A stretch of 21,901 nucleotides of DNA from Oscillospiraceae bacterium (GCA_029009035.1 JAQXJQ010000162.1:1-21901), one strand, 5' to 3'. Shown: positions 1-6,521, counted from the first letter of the stretch. Notes: generated from the letters alone by a model not told the origin. A program made the numbers and translations.

Positions 1-716
1 GTGATCTCCTGATTCTGCCTGACGGTGCCCCGCTCGATGCGGCCCACGGCGATGCGGCCCACGAACTCGTTGTAGTCGATGGAGGACACCAGCATCTGGA
101 AGGGGGCCTCGGTGTCGGCCTCGGGGGCGGGGATATAGTTCATGATGGTCTCGAACAGGGGGACCAGGTCGGTGCCGGGCACGTCGGGGGAGTAGGAGGC
201 GGTGCCCTGACGGCCGGAGCAGAACAGGGTGGGGGACTCGAACTGCTCGTCGGTGGCGTTCAGGTCCAGCAGCAGCTCCAGCACCTCGTCCATGACCTCG
301 TGGATGCGCTGGTCGGGGCGGTCGATCTTGTTGACCACCACGATGACCTTGTGGCCCAGCTCCAGGGCCTTGCTCAGCACGAAGCGGGTCTGGGGCATGG
401 GGCCCTCGGCGGCGTCCACCAGCAGGATGACGCCGTTGACCATCTTGAGGATGCGCTCCACCTCGCCGCCGAAGTCGGCGTGGCCCGGGGTGTCCACAAT
501 GTTGATCTTGGTGTCCTTGTAGTGGACGGCGGTGTTCTTGGCCAGAATGGTGATGCCGCGCTCACGCTCCAGATCGTTGGAGTCCATGACGCGCTCCACG
601 GTGGCCTGGTTTTCGCGGTAGATGCCGCCCTGCTTCAGCATCTCGTCCACCAGGGTGGTCTTGCCGTGGTCGACATGGGCGATAATGGCGACATTTCTCA
701 GTTTTTCGTTCTTCAT
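1..716 (-). CDS. typA: TypA/BipA translational GTPase, N-terminal part (runs off window)
   Basis: Ribosome-associated GTPase of the elongation-factor superfamily, implicated in ribosome assembly and stress adaptation. About 238 residues are visible; the rest of domain II, the EF-G-like domains and the BipA C-terminal domain lie beyond base 1. Visible G-domain motifs in order are AHVDHGKT (13-20, P-loop), RGITI (53-57, switch I), DTPGH (75-79, switch II) and NKID (129-132, base recognition). Residues from about 200 enter the beta-barrel domain II. The ATG at 714-716 is preceded by GAGGAG at good spacing and by a clear promoter. EF-G, LepA and tetracycline-resistance proteins share these motifs, but the N-terminus (KLRNVAIIAHVDHGKTTLVD) and the DADFGGEVER-type region fit TypA best. 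Confidence 0.95.
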   Translation of the reverse strand, partial: MKNEKLRNVAIIAHVDHGKTTLVDEMLKQGGIYRENQATVERVMDSNDLERERGITILAKNTAVHYKDTKINIVDTPGHADFGGEVERILKMVNGVILLVDAAEGPMPQTRFVLSKALELGHKVIVVVNKIDRPDQRIHEVMDEVLELLLDLNATDEQFESPTLFCSGRQGTASYSPDVPGTDLVPLFETIMNYIPAPEADTEAPFQMLVSSIDYNEFVGRIAVGRIERGTVRQNQEI

Positions 717-772
717 ATAAATCTCCTCGCAATGCCTATCGGCCGGATCAAGCAATAAATTCACAAATAAAT

Positions 773-801
773 ATTATAAAACAGGAAATCAAGAATTGCA
801 A
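773..801 (-). promoter_or_regulatory. Promoter of typA
   Basis: Read on the minus strand, TTGCAA (796-801) is followed after 17 bases by TATAAT (773-778), a perfect -10 box. Transcription would start near 766, giving a 5' leader of about 50 bases before the typA ATG. Assignment rests on consensus and spacing only. Confidence 0.75.
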
Positions 802-864
802 CAGCACTGGGGCGGAAAATATACCGATTTCATCCGCTTTTTTGCCCGCTGCCCCTGTAAAAAA

Positions 865-903
865 GCACCGCAGGCTCCCCGAATGGGGGGAGACCTGCGG
901 TGC
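865..903 (-). terminator. Intrinsic terminator after the family 2 glycosyltransferase
   Basis: A long hairpin with arms GCACCGCAGG-CTCCCC and the matching right arm (one bulged base) is flanked by A-run and T-run. On the minus strand it is followed by TTTTTT, directly downstream of the glycosyltransferase stop codon at 921. The four-base T-run on the plus side means it could also act weakly in the other direction, but no plus-strand gene precedes it. Confidence 0.85.
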
Positions 904-920
904 TTTTGGAGAGGGCGGGG

Positions 921-2165
921 TTACGCGCCGGTGCGGATCTGATCCAGCGTCAGGCTCCTGCTGTGGCGGATGGGCTTCCACTGGGGGTTCTTGAAGAGCG
1001 CCGCGGCGCACAGGGGGATGTAGGTGAACATGAAGATGGGGAAGGTGAAGATGTACAGCACCTTTTTGGGGGCGGAGCAGTGGATGTGCCGCCACTCGGT
1101 GACGGTGGTGATGCCGCCGATGACGAACATGGTGAGGTACAGGCTGACGAGAGTCTGGAGAAGGGAGAGGCCCAGGGCCGCGGCGGAGCCGCCGCCGGTG
1201 AAACTGATGACGGCGGCCGCGATGTTCACCACCGCGCTGACGCCGGTGAGGATGGCGGCGGGCATGATGTTCATGGCCATGTCATAGCAGGAGAAGCTGC
1301 CGCGGAACATGCCGCTCACCAGCCTGCCGCCGTACCGGGCAAAGACCTGCAGATACCCCCTGGCCCAGCGCAGCCGCTGGCGGAGGGACTGGCGGAAGGA
1401 GACGGGCTGCTCGTCATAGAGCACGGCGGTGGGGCAGTAGCCCACCTTGACGCCGCCTACCACATTGTGGATGGTGAACTCGATGTCCTCGGTGAGGAGG
1501 AAGAAGTTCCAGCCGCCGCAGGCGTCCAGAACCGCCCGGGAGAAGAGAAAGCCGGTCCCGGACACGGCGCAGCTGCTGCCCAGAAGCATGCGGGAGGCGT
1601 TGAGATAGCGGGCCTCCCGGAGGAACCACAGGGCATAGCCGGCGGAGATCCAGTTGTCGCCGTAGTTCTTGGAGTTGCGGTAGCAGGTGACGATCTCATA
1701 CCCGTCGGAGTAGGTGCGGTTGATCTCGGTGATGAAGTTGGGGGAGACGATGTTATCCGCGTCCAGCACCACGAAGGCGTCGTAGGCGGGGTGATCTCCG
1801 CCGCAGAGCTGCCCCAGCAGAGAGTTCAGCGCGTAGCCCTTGCCGGTGTGGACCGTGTCGCTGCGCTCAAACACATGGGCGCCGTGGCTGCGGGCGATGG
1901 CGGCGGTGGCGTCGGTACAGTTGTCCGCCACCACGAACACATCCAGCACTCCGGTGTAGTCCTGGACCGCCAGACTGTCCAGCAGGTTGCCGATGACGGC
2001 CTGTTCGTTGCGGGCCGCGATGAGCACCGCCAGCCGGCTGGCCTTCGCCGGCCCGTGGGGCTTGAACTTTTTCAGCCAGGACACGGGGATGTAGAAGAAC
2101 TGATAGGAATAGCACAGGAAAAACAGGCAAATGATGATAAAGTTGATGGTTTCTACGGTGCGCAT
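921..2165 (-). CDS. Membrane-bound family 2 glycosyltransferase (processive, cellulose/hyaluronan-synthase-like)
   Basis: Predicted to polymerise or transfer sugars from a nucleotide-sugar donor at the cytoplasmic membrane. The 414-residue protein has an N-terminal membrane segment (about 7-26) and a GT2 catalytic domain with LIAARNE (48-54), DNCTD (81-85), LDADN (134-138, metal-binding DxD type), LLTEDIEF (223-230, catalytic TED) and QRLRW (263-267, the Q-x-x-R-W acceptor motif of processive synthases). Three or more hydrophobic segments follow (about 298-322, 328-351, 368-391). The ATG at 2163-2165 is chosen over an upstream start because GAGGAGG lies just before it and the promoter lies upstream of it. 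It is a single-gene unit between its own promoter and terminator. Substrate cannot be read from sequence; an exopolysaccharide or glycolipid product is plausible. Confidence 0.85.
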   Translation of the reverse strand: MRTVETINFIIICLFFLCYSYQFFYIPVSWLKKFKPHGPAKASRLAVLIAARNEQAVIGNLLDSLAVQDYTGVLDVFVVADNCTDATAAIARSHGAHVFERSDTVHTGKGYALNSLLGQLCGGDHPAYDAFVVLDADNIVSPNFITEINRTYSDGYEIVTCYRNSKNYGDNWISAGYALWFLREARYLNASRMLLGSSCAVSGTGFLFSRAVLDACGGWNFFLLTEDIEFTIHNVVGGVKVGYCPTAVLYDEQPVSFRQSLRQRLRWARGYLQVFARYGGRLVSGMFRGSFSCYDMAMNIMPAAILTGVSAVVNIAAAVISFTGGGSAAALGLSLLQTLVSLYLTMFVIGGITTVTEWRHIHCSAPKKVLYIFTFPIFMFTYIPLCAAALFKNPQWKPIRHSRSLTLDQIRTGA

Positions 2166-2193
2166 AAGCTGCCGCCTCCTCGCGGGGTGTATT

Positions 2194-2249
2194 AACTGTA
2201 TTAAGTGTGTTGGTACAGTTAAAATACTATATCCCCGGGGAAATGTCAA
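2194..2249 (-). promoter_or_regulatory. Promoter and operator-like inverted repeat of the glycosyltransferase gene
   Basis: On the minus strand TTGACA (2244-2249) is followed after 17 bases by TATTTT (2221-2226). Immediately downstream, spanning the expected start of transcription, is a perfect 7-base inverted repeat AACTGTA-N13-TACAGTT (2194-2200 and 2214-2220). The position over the start point suggests a repressor site. The regulator is not in this window. Confidence 0.65.
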
Positions 2250-2305
2250 CACCTTTTTTTCGCTTTTTCGCGGGAACGGTCTGCCCGGGAGGGACCCGGC
2301 GGTTC

Positions 2306-2334
2306 TTGACAGGCGGCGGTTTGGAATGTAAAAT
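2306..2334 (+). promoter_or_regulatory. Promoter of thiI
   Basis: TTGACA (2306-2311), a 17-base spacer and TAAAAT (2329-2334) form a near-consensus sigma-A promoter. Transcription would begin near 2341, exactly at the start of the GC-rich hairpin in the thiI leader. It is divergent from the glycosyltransferase promoter about 60 bases away. Confidence 0.8.
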
Positions 2335-2340
2335 GAGAAA

Positions 2341-2364
2341 AAAGCCCCCGATCGGGGGCGCTTT
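2341..2364. other. GC-rich hairpin in the thiI 5' leader
   Basis: AAAG-CCCCC-GATC-GGGGG-CGCTTT forms a strong stem directly after the predicted thiI start of transcription and 19 bases before the start codon. On the plus strand only three T follow, so it is a poor terminator for thiI. On the minus strand it is followed by TTTTTT, so it could stop antisense transcription coming out of thiI before it reaches the divergent glycosyltransferase promoter, or stabilise the thiI mRNA 5' end. Confidence 0.55.
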
Positions 2365-2382
2365 CATGTATGGAGGTATATT

Positions 2383-3555
2383 ATGCGTGAGATCATGCTG
2401 CTCAAGCAGGGTGAGATGGTGCTCAAGGGGCTCAATCGCCGGGGCTTTGAGGAAAAACTCATGGGCAATGCCAAGCGGAGACTGAAGAAGTACGGCCATT
2501 TCAAGGTCTATACCCGGCAGTCCGCCACCTATGTGGAGCCGCTGGATGACGATTGCGATTTCGAGGGCGCGTGGGAGGCCATGTGCAAGCTCTTCGGTGT
2601 GGTGGGCCTGAGCCGCGCCTGCAGCTGCGAGAAGGACAAGGATGCCATCGTGGCCTGTGCCAAGGAGTATCTGGGGGACAAGCTGTCCGCGGCCAAAACC
2701 TTCAAGGTGGAGACCAAGCGGGCGGACAAGAGCTTTCCCATGAATTCCATCCAGCTGTCCCAGTATGTGGGCGGCGAGCTGGACGACGCCTACCCCAACC
2801 TCACCGCCGAGATGCATGACCCCGAGCTGGTGGTGCACGTGGAGGTGCGGGATTACGAGGCCTTTGTCCATGCCGACCCCGAGGAGGGTGCGGGCGGTCT
2901 GCCCATCGGTGTGGGCGGCCGTGCCCTGTCCCTGCTCTCCGGCGGGATCGACTCCCCCGTGGCCAGCTGGATGATCGCCAAGCGGGGCGTCATCGTGGAC
3001 ATGATCCACTTCTATTCCTACCCCTACACCTCTCCCGAGGCCAAGGAAAAGGTGCTGGACCTGGCCCGCCTGCTGGTGCCCTACACCGGCAAGCAGTGCG
3101 TCCATGTGGTGCCCTTCACCAAGATCCAGGAGGAGCTGCGCCGCTCCTGCCCCGAGGAGCGGTTCACCATCCTGATGCGCCGCTTTATGATGCGCATTGC
3201 CTGCCGTGTGGCCGAGAAGAACGGCTTCTCCGCCCTGGTCACCGGTGAGTCCGTGGGACAGGTGGCCAGCCAGACCCTGGAGGCCATGGCCTGCACCAAC
3301 GCGGTGTGCACCGTGCCCGTCCTGCGGCCTCTGGTGGGCATGGACAAGGAGGAGATCGTGCGCATTTCCCGCAAGATCGGCACCTTCGAGACCTCCATCC
3401 TCCCCTATGAGGACTGCTGCACCGTCTTTACCCCCAAGCATCCCCGCACCAAGCCCAAGCTGGAGGAGCTGGTGGAGGCGGAGAAGGCGCTGGATATCGA
3501 GGCCCTGGTGGAGGAGGCCGTGGCCGGCATCGAGCGCGTGATGCTGGAACTGTAA
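2383..3555 (+). CDS. thiI: tRNA 4-thiouridine synthetase ThiI
   Basis: Uses ATP and persulfide sulfur from a cysteine desulfurase to make 4-thiouridine at position 8 of tRNA; in many bacteria ThiI also feeds sulfur to thiazole synthesis. The 390-residue protein has a ferredoxin-like and THUMP region (about 1-165), then a PP-loop adenylation domain with SGGIDS (186-191) and TGESVGQVASQT (287-298). It lacks the C-terminal rhodanese domain of the E. coli enzyme, as is usual in Firmicutes. A CC pair at 345-346 lies where the catalytic cysteine is expected. The ATG is supported by GGAGG at 2372-2376. No cysteine desulfurase gene is adjacent, although iscS-thiI pairs are common in this group. Confidence 0.95.
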   Translation: MREIMLLKQGEMVLKGLNRRGFEEKLMGNAKRRLKKYGHFKVYTRQSATYVEPLDDDCDFEGAWEAMCKLFGVVGLSRACSCEKDKDAIVACAKEYLGDKLSAAKTFKVETKRADKSFPMNSIQLSQYVGGELDDAYPNLTAEMHDPELVVHVEVRDYEAFVHADPEEGAGGLPIGVGGRALSLLSGGIDSPVASWMIAKRGVIVDMIHFYSYPYTSPEAKEKVLDLARLLVPYTGKQCVHVVPFTKIQEELRRSCPEERFTILMRRFMMRIACRVAEKNGFSALVTGESVGQVASQTLEAMACTNAVCTVPVLRPLVGMDKEEIVRISRKIGTFETSILPYEDCCTVFTPKHPRTKPKLEELVEAEKALDIEALVEEAVAGIERVMLEL

Positions 3556-3561
3556 AAAGCA

Positions 3562-3599
3562 AAAAACCGTTGCAGAACAATTGCTCTGCAACGGTTTTT
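3562..3599. terminator. Terminator after thiI (GTTGCAG-type hairpin 1)
   Basis: A 15-base perfect stem (AAAAACCGTTGCAGA, 3562-3576, with 3585-3599) ends in TTTTT, seven bases after the thiI stop codon. The symmetric A and T runs make it effective in both directions. The core GTTGCAGA/TCTGCAAC recurs in two further hairpins in this window. Confidence 0.85.
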
Positions 3600-3600
3600 G

Positions 3601-3717
3601 CGTTGGTGGGCAGTCATCGTGGGGGCAGCCGCCTTGCCTCTCCCAGAGGGAGAGCCAGGGGAGGCTTTGGTGCCTTTCCGGTCGACCAGAAAGTCACCCG
3701 TCGGAGACAAACAGAAA
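3601..3717. repeat. Possible intergenic repeat fragment between two terminators
   Basis: The stretch between the two hairpins carries no supported gene. It contains a perfect short hairpin CTCTCCC-AGA-GGGAGAG (3638-3654) followed by a purine- and pyrimidine-blocked segment. Its style resembles short dispersed intergenic elements common in Oscillospiraceae genomes, but only one copy is present here, so the repeat status is inference. Confidence 0.3.
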
Positions 3718-3755
3718 GGACTGTTGCAGAACTGCACTGCAACAGTCCCTTTTTT
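3718..3755. terminator. Convergent terminator (GTTGCAG-type hairpin 2)
   Basis: A 12-base perfect stem GGACTGTTGCAG (3718-3729) with CTGCAACAGTCC (3737-3748) is followed on the plus strand by TTTTTT. On the minus strand it follows the stop codon of the secreted protein (3754-3756) and is trailed by TTTC. It thus separates convergent transcription from thiI and the cinA unit. Confidence 0.75.
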
Positions 3756-4887
3756 AGAGCAGCGGCGCGAAGACCTGCCGCAGGTGGTAGGCGTCCGTGG
3801 AGCCGCCGGCGAAGGTGTGAATGAGGCTGTTCACCGCTGCCTGCTCCTCCCGGCTGCAGTTGAGCTGGACGAAGTTGGGGGCGGAGGTGCTCAGCCGGGA
3901 CAGGAGCGCGCCGGCGGTGAGCCTGTCCCCCGCGATGGTGGGGCTCCAGACGGCGCAGCCCACTTGCCTCAGATCCTCCAGCCCGCTCTCATCCAGATCG
4001 GGGGCGGAGACGATGAGCAGGGGACAGCGGGCGATCTGGGCGAGAAGCTCCCGCCCGGAGGTGAACTCTGCCAGACAGAGGGCGGAGTCGCTGCCGCTGA
4101 GCACCAGTCCCACCTGATGCCCCTGGGCCGCCAGGGAGAGAACCAGCTCCGACTGCTCGGCAAGCTCCTTGCAGGTGAAAAGGAACAGGGCGCGCTGTCC
4201 GTAACGCTCCAGCGTATCCGCGATCTGCCGCGTGTCCTCTCCGTGCCGGAAGGCCAGATAGACCAGCGCGGGCGGGGTGCTGGGCTGAACGGGGACAGAG
4301 GGCGTCGGCGAGGGGGAGGGCGAGGGGGTGACGGTGGGCGCCAGGGCAAGATAGCGCTGATAGTTGAGCCGCAGCAGGCTCTCCGCCGCGTCCACAAATT
4401 CCTCGTCGGTGAGCACCTCCGCGCCGTTGGTCACCCGGATGAGGGTGCCGTAAGGGGTGGCGGTGAGGGTATAGCTGAGGATGGGGTAGTAGCTGCACAG
4501 CCACTCTATGGGCAGATAGGGGGTGGAGTTGCGCACCAGAGCGCGCACGGTGAGGGGGCGGCCGGAGGAACTGACGGCGGTGTTGCCGCGCACATCAAAG
4601 GAGATGGGATACCGGCCGTCGGTGACGGTGAGGACGCCTTGACTGGCGTTGTACTGGGCGCGTACCCCCAGATTGATGCCGGTGACAGAGGGGGAGAACA
4701 TGGTGTAGGGCACATAGATGGTGCCGCCGGACACCATGGGCAGGTTGTTGGCCTGCAGCTCCATCACCGTGTCGTTCACCGAGAGCAGCATGGCGTTGGA
4801 GGCGCCGCTGGCGGGGAGGATCAGACTGCCCAGCAGGATGGCGGCGATGAGAAGGGGGAGAAAGAGGGCTTTCCGGCGGCGTTTCAT
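3754..4887 (-). CDS. Secreted protein with degenerate NodB-like (polysaccharide deacetylase-like) domain
   Basis: Exported, possibly membrane-anchored protein of 377 residues. Seen: a basic N-terminus (MKRRRK) and a hydrophobic stretch 7-24 with a plausible cleavage region near ASGAS (26-30); a beta-rich domain (about 31-155) resembling the copper-amine-oxidase N-terminal/stalk domains of secreted Firmicutes proteins (VNDTVMEL, YVPYTMF, then YLPIEWL); a Pro-Ser-Thr linker (about 184-206); and a C-terminal domain (208-377) patterned like the start of NodB deacetylases, VYLAFRHGEDTRQIADTLERYG. The metal-binding Asp-Asp pair is replaced (FRHG for the usual FDDG), and the HSH motif after GHQVG (256-260) is absent, so catalysis is unlikely. 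It begins 18 bases after cinA and is probably cotranscribed. Start codon follows AGGTGAG. Function is unknown; wall-glycan binding is a guess. Confidence 0.75.
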   Translation of the reverse strand: MKRRRKALFLPLLIAAILLGSLILPASGASNAMLLSVNDTVMELQANNLPMVSGGTIYVPYTMFSPSVTGINLGVRAQYNASQGVLTVTDGRYPISFDVRGNTAVSSSGRPLTVRALVRNSTPYLPIEWLCSYYPILSYTLTATPYGTLIRVTNGAEVLTDEEFVDAAESLLRLNYQRYLALAPTVTPSPSPSPTPSVPVQPSTPPALVYLAFRHGEDTRQIADTLERYGQRALFLFTCKELAEQSELVLSLAAQGHQVGLVLSGSDSALCLAEFTSGRELLAQIARCPLLIVSAPDLDESGLEDLRQVGCAVWSPTIAGDRLTAGALLSRLSTSAPNFVQLNCSREEQAAVNSLIHTFAGGSTDAYHLRQVFAPLL

Positions 4888-4905
4888 ATACTCACCTGTT
4901 TCGTT

Positions 4906-6171
4906 TCAGAGTTGCTCCGGATCTTTGCCGTCCAGATAGCGGCGGATCATGTCAAAGGCGTGGTTGGCGCCCAAGGCGCGGATGCGGTCCCGGCGGTGGC
5001 GGGTGCCGCCCAGATGAAGCTCGCGCACCCAGACCCGCTCCCGGTCGGCCAGGGCCACATACACCAGACCCACCGGATTGCCGCGCTCATCGCTGTCCGG
5101 TCCCGCCACTCCGGTGGCGGACACAGACAGATCGCAGCCCAGGACACGCCGGGCGCCCTGCGCCATAGCGGCGGCCACATCGGCGCACACGGCGCCCTGT
5201 TCCTCCAAAAGCCGGGCGGGGACCCCCAGCACATGCTGCTTCACCTCGTTGGTGTAGCTGACGACGCCGCCCTTCAGCACGGCGGAGGAGCCGGGAAGGT
5301 CGGTGATGCGCTTGGCGATGAGTCCGCCGGTGCAGCTTTCCGCCGTGCCCATGGTGAGCCCACGCCCTTTCAAACCGGCCAGCACCACCGCCTCCAGGGA
5401 GGGTACATCGGCGCCGTATACCAGATCGCCCAGAAGGCTGCGCACCTCCGCCTCCACAGGGGCGATGAGGGCCTCCGCCTCCCGGGGGGTATCCGCCTTG
5501 GCGGTGATGCGCAGCTCCACCTCACCTTCCTTGGCATAGGGGGCGAGGGTGGGGTTGGTGAGCGCATTCATCCGCTGCCGGAGCAGGTCCTCCACCCGGG
5601 ACTCGCCCATGCCGAACACCCGGAGGGTGCGGGAGCGGATCACACCCTCGCTGAGCCCCATGAGCCAGGGAGCGGCTTCCTCCCGGAACATGGGCAGGCA
5701 CTCGCTGGGGGGACCGGGGAGCATGACCACATAGTTGTTACCGCTGCGGAAGGCGCAGCCGGGGGCGGTGCCCCAGCGGTTTTTCAGAATGGTGCAGCCC
5801 TCGGGGAGCCAGGCCTGCTGAAGGTTGTTGTCCGTCATGGCCTTTCCCGTGCGGGCAAAAAAGTCCCGGATGGACTGGGCGCTCTCCTCGGAAAAGACCA
5901 GTTTTTTTCCAAAGGTCTCCGCCACCACCTGCTTGGTGAGGTCGTCGCAGGTGGGGCCCAGACCGCCGGTGGTGATGAGGATGTCGGCCCGGCTTTTTGC
6001 CAGCTCCACCGCCTGACGCAGACGCGCCGGATTGTCCCCCACCACGGAGTGGTAGTAGACGTTCAGACCCAGAGAGGACAGCTCCCGGGACAGCTCCCGG
6101 GCGTCGGTATTGGCGATGTTGCCCAGCAGCAGCTCGGTGCCCACTGCCAGCAGTTCAACCGTATGGCTCAT
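4906..6171 (-). CDS. cinA: CinA: competence/damage-inducible protein with NMN deamidase (PncC) domain
   Basis: Family members hydrolyse nicotinamide mononucleotide (C-terminal PncC domain) and often ADP-ribose (N-terminal COG1058 domain), and so act in pyridine nucleotide salvage; in some streptococci the protein is tied to competence. The 421-residue length is standard for the two-domain form. Motifs: GTELLLGNIANTDA (11-24), TTGGLGPTCDD (67-77), LPGPPSE (151-157) in the N-terminal domain; AESCTGG (277-283) and SATGVAGPD (351-359) in the PncC domain. The ATG at 6169-6171 is preceded by AGGAAGTGA. It heads a two-gene unit with the secreted protein and has its own promoter, divergent from the aro operon. 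No recA neighbour is visible, unlike the classical cinA-recA order. Confidence 0.93.
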   Translation of the reverse strand: MSHTVELLAVGTELLLGNIANTDARELSRELSSLGLNVYYHSVVGDNPARLRQAVELAKSRADILITTGGLGPTCDDLTKQVVAETFGKKLVFSEESAQSIRDFFARTGKAMTDNNLQQAWLPEGCTILKNRWGTAPGCAFRSGNNYVVMLPGPPSECLPMFREEAAPWLMGLSEGVIRSRTLRVFGMGESRVEDLLRQRMNALTNPTLAPYAKEGEVELRITAKADTPREAEALIAPVEAEVRSLLGDLVYGADVPSLEAVVLAGLKGRGLTMGTAESCTGGLIAKRITDLPGSSAVLKGGVVSYTNEVKQHVLGVPARLLEEQGAVCADVAAAMAQGARRVLGCDLSVSATGVAGPDSDERGNPVGLVYVALADRERVWVRELHLGGTRHRRDRIRALGANHAFDMIRRYLDGKDPEQL

Positions 6172-6193
6172 AAAATCACTTCCTGTTGCCTAT

Positions 6194-6222
6194 ATCCTAC
6201 CGATTGCGCCGCGGAATGTCAA
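6194..6222 (-). promoter_or_regulatory. Promoter of cinA
   Basis: On the minus strand TTGACA (6217-6222) is separated by 17 bases from TAGGAT (6194-6199). Transcription would start near 6187, leaving a leader of under 20 bases that contains little more than the ribosome binding site. Confidence 0.75.
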
Positions 6223-6264
6223 GTTTTCCGGTGGGACTGAAATGAGGAAAATGCGGGAAAACAC

Positions 6265-6293
6265 TTGCATTTGCGCTCCGGCGGGTTTATACT
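6265..6293 (+). promoter_or_regulatory. Promoter of the aro operon
   Basis: TTGCAT (6265-6270), 17-base spacer, TATACT (6288-6293). Transcription would start near 6300, about 22 bases before the leader-peptide start codon and about 220 bases before aroF. It is the only convincing promoter between cinA and aroF and probably drives all nine genes down to aroE. Confidence 0.75.
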
Positions 6294-6321
6294 CAGAGCA
6301 TCACTTAGGAAGAGGTATTGC

Positions 6322-6417
6322 ATGATGCTCGACCGCACCCACAGCTTCATGTTCTCCTTTGGCTGGGCTCGATTTACCGAGGCCGGCTATTTTGCCGTGG
6401 AGAAACAGCAGGTGTGA
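6322..6417 (+). CDS. Phe/aromatic-rich leader peptide of the aro operon
   Basis: A 31-codon frame starts MMLDRTHSFMFSFGW and contains five Phe (residues 9, 11, 13, 18, 24), one Trp (15) and one Tyr (23): seven aromatic residues of 31. It has an excellent ribosome binding site, AGGAAGAGG (6307-6315), six bases before the ATG, and lies just downstream of the operon promoter and upstream of an intrinsic terminator. These are the marks of an attenuation leader peptide like those of the enterobacterial pheA and trp operons: scarce charged tRNA-Phe would stall the ribosome at codons 9-13. That regulatory role is inferred from the sequence layout. The alternative is a short unrelated protein. Confidence 0.7.
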   Translation: MMLDRTHSFMFSFGWARFTEAGYFAVEKQQV

Positions 6418-6498
6418 CTTGAGTTTAGCCCGAAAGGGACAATCGGATACCCCGTGATAGCTCATTGACACACAATGCGGTCAATGGGCATTATTTTT
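6361..6498 (+). promoter_or_regulatory. Attenuator: mutually exclusive RNA pairings upstream of aroF
   Basis: Three competing helices can be drawn. Segment 1 (6361-6372, inside the leader frame around its Trp codon) pairs along 12 positions, four of them G-U, with segment 2 (6419-6430, just after the leader stop). Part of segment 2 (6420-6425) can instead pair over six positions with 6459-6464. That would disrupt the left arm of the terminator 6460-6489. A ribosome stalled on Phe codons 11-13 would cover segment 1 and free segment 2, favouring read-through. Between the segments a CCC-GAAA-GGG mini-hairpin (6429-6438) is seen. No T-box consensus is present. The pairings are drawn by eye, without energy calculation. 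Confidence 0.55.
6460..6498 (+). terminator. Leader terminator of the aro operon
   Basis: A 10-base stem GCTCATTGAC (6460-6469) with GTCAATGGGC (6480-6489; one G-U pair), a 10-base loop, then ATTATTTTT (6490-6498). It stands 42 bases after the leader-peptide stop and 23 before the aroF start, so it would end transcription before the structural genes unless prevented. Confidence 0.7.
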
Positions 6499-6521
6499 AC
6501 CCTGAGAAAGGTCGGAAGAGT

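Noticed and set aside
2227..3591. A 454-codon open frame antisense to thiI, and similar long antisense frames across the aro operon
   Set aside because: Translations are His/Gly/Leu-rich mirror products of codon bias, without domains or binding sites.
3598..6240. An 880-codon open frame on the plus strand
   Set aside because: It is antisense to cinA and the secreted protein, has low-complexity Gly/His/Gln-rich translation with no recognisable domain, and arises from the GC-rich third positions of the real genes.
6418..6521. T-box or other known riboswitch upstream of aroF
   Set aside because: The T-box core (AGGGTGG type) and a specifier stem layout are absent, and the leader is short; the translated Phe-rich frame explains the region better.
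6465..6521. Upstream in-frame TTG start for aroF adding 19 residues
   Set aside because: The start lies inside the terminator stem, has no ribosome binding site, and the extension is not family-like; MVIVMKPGA is the usual N-terminus.
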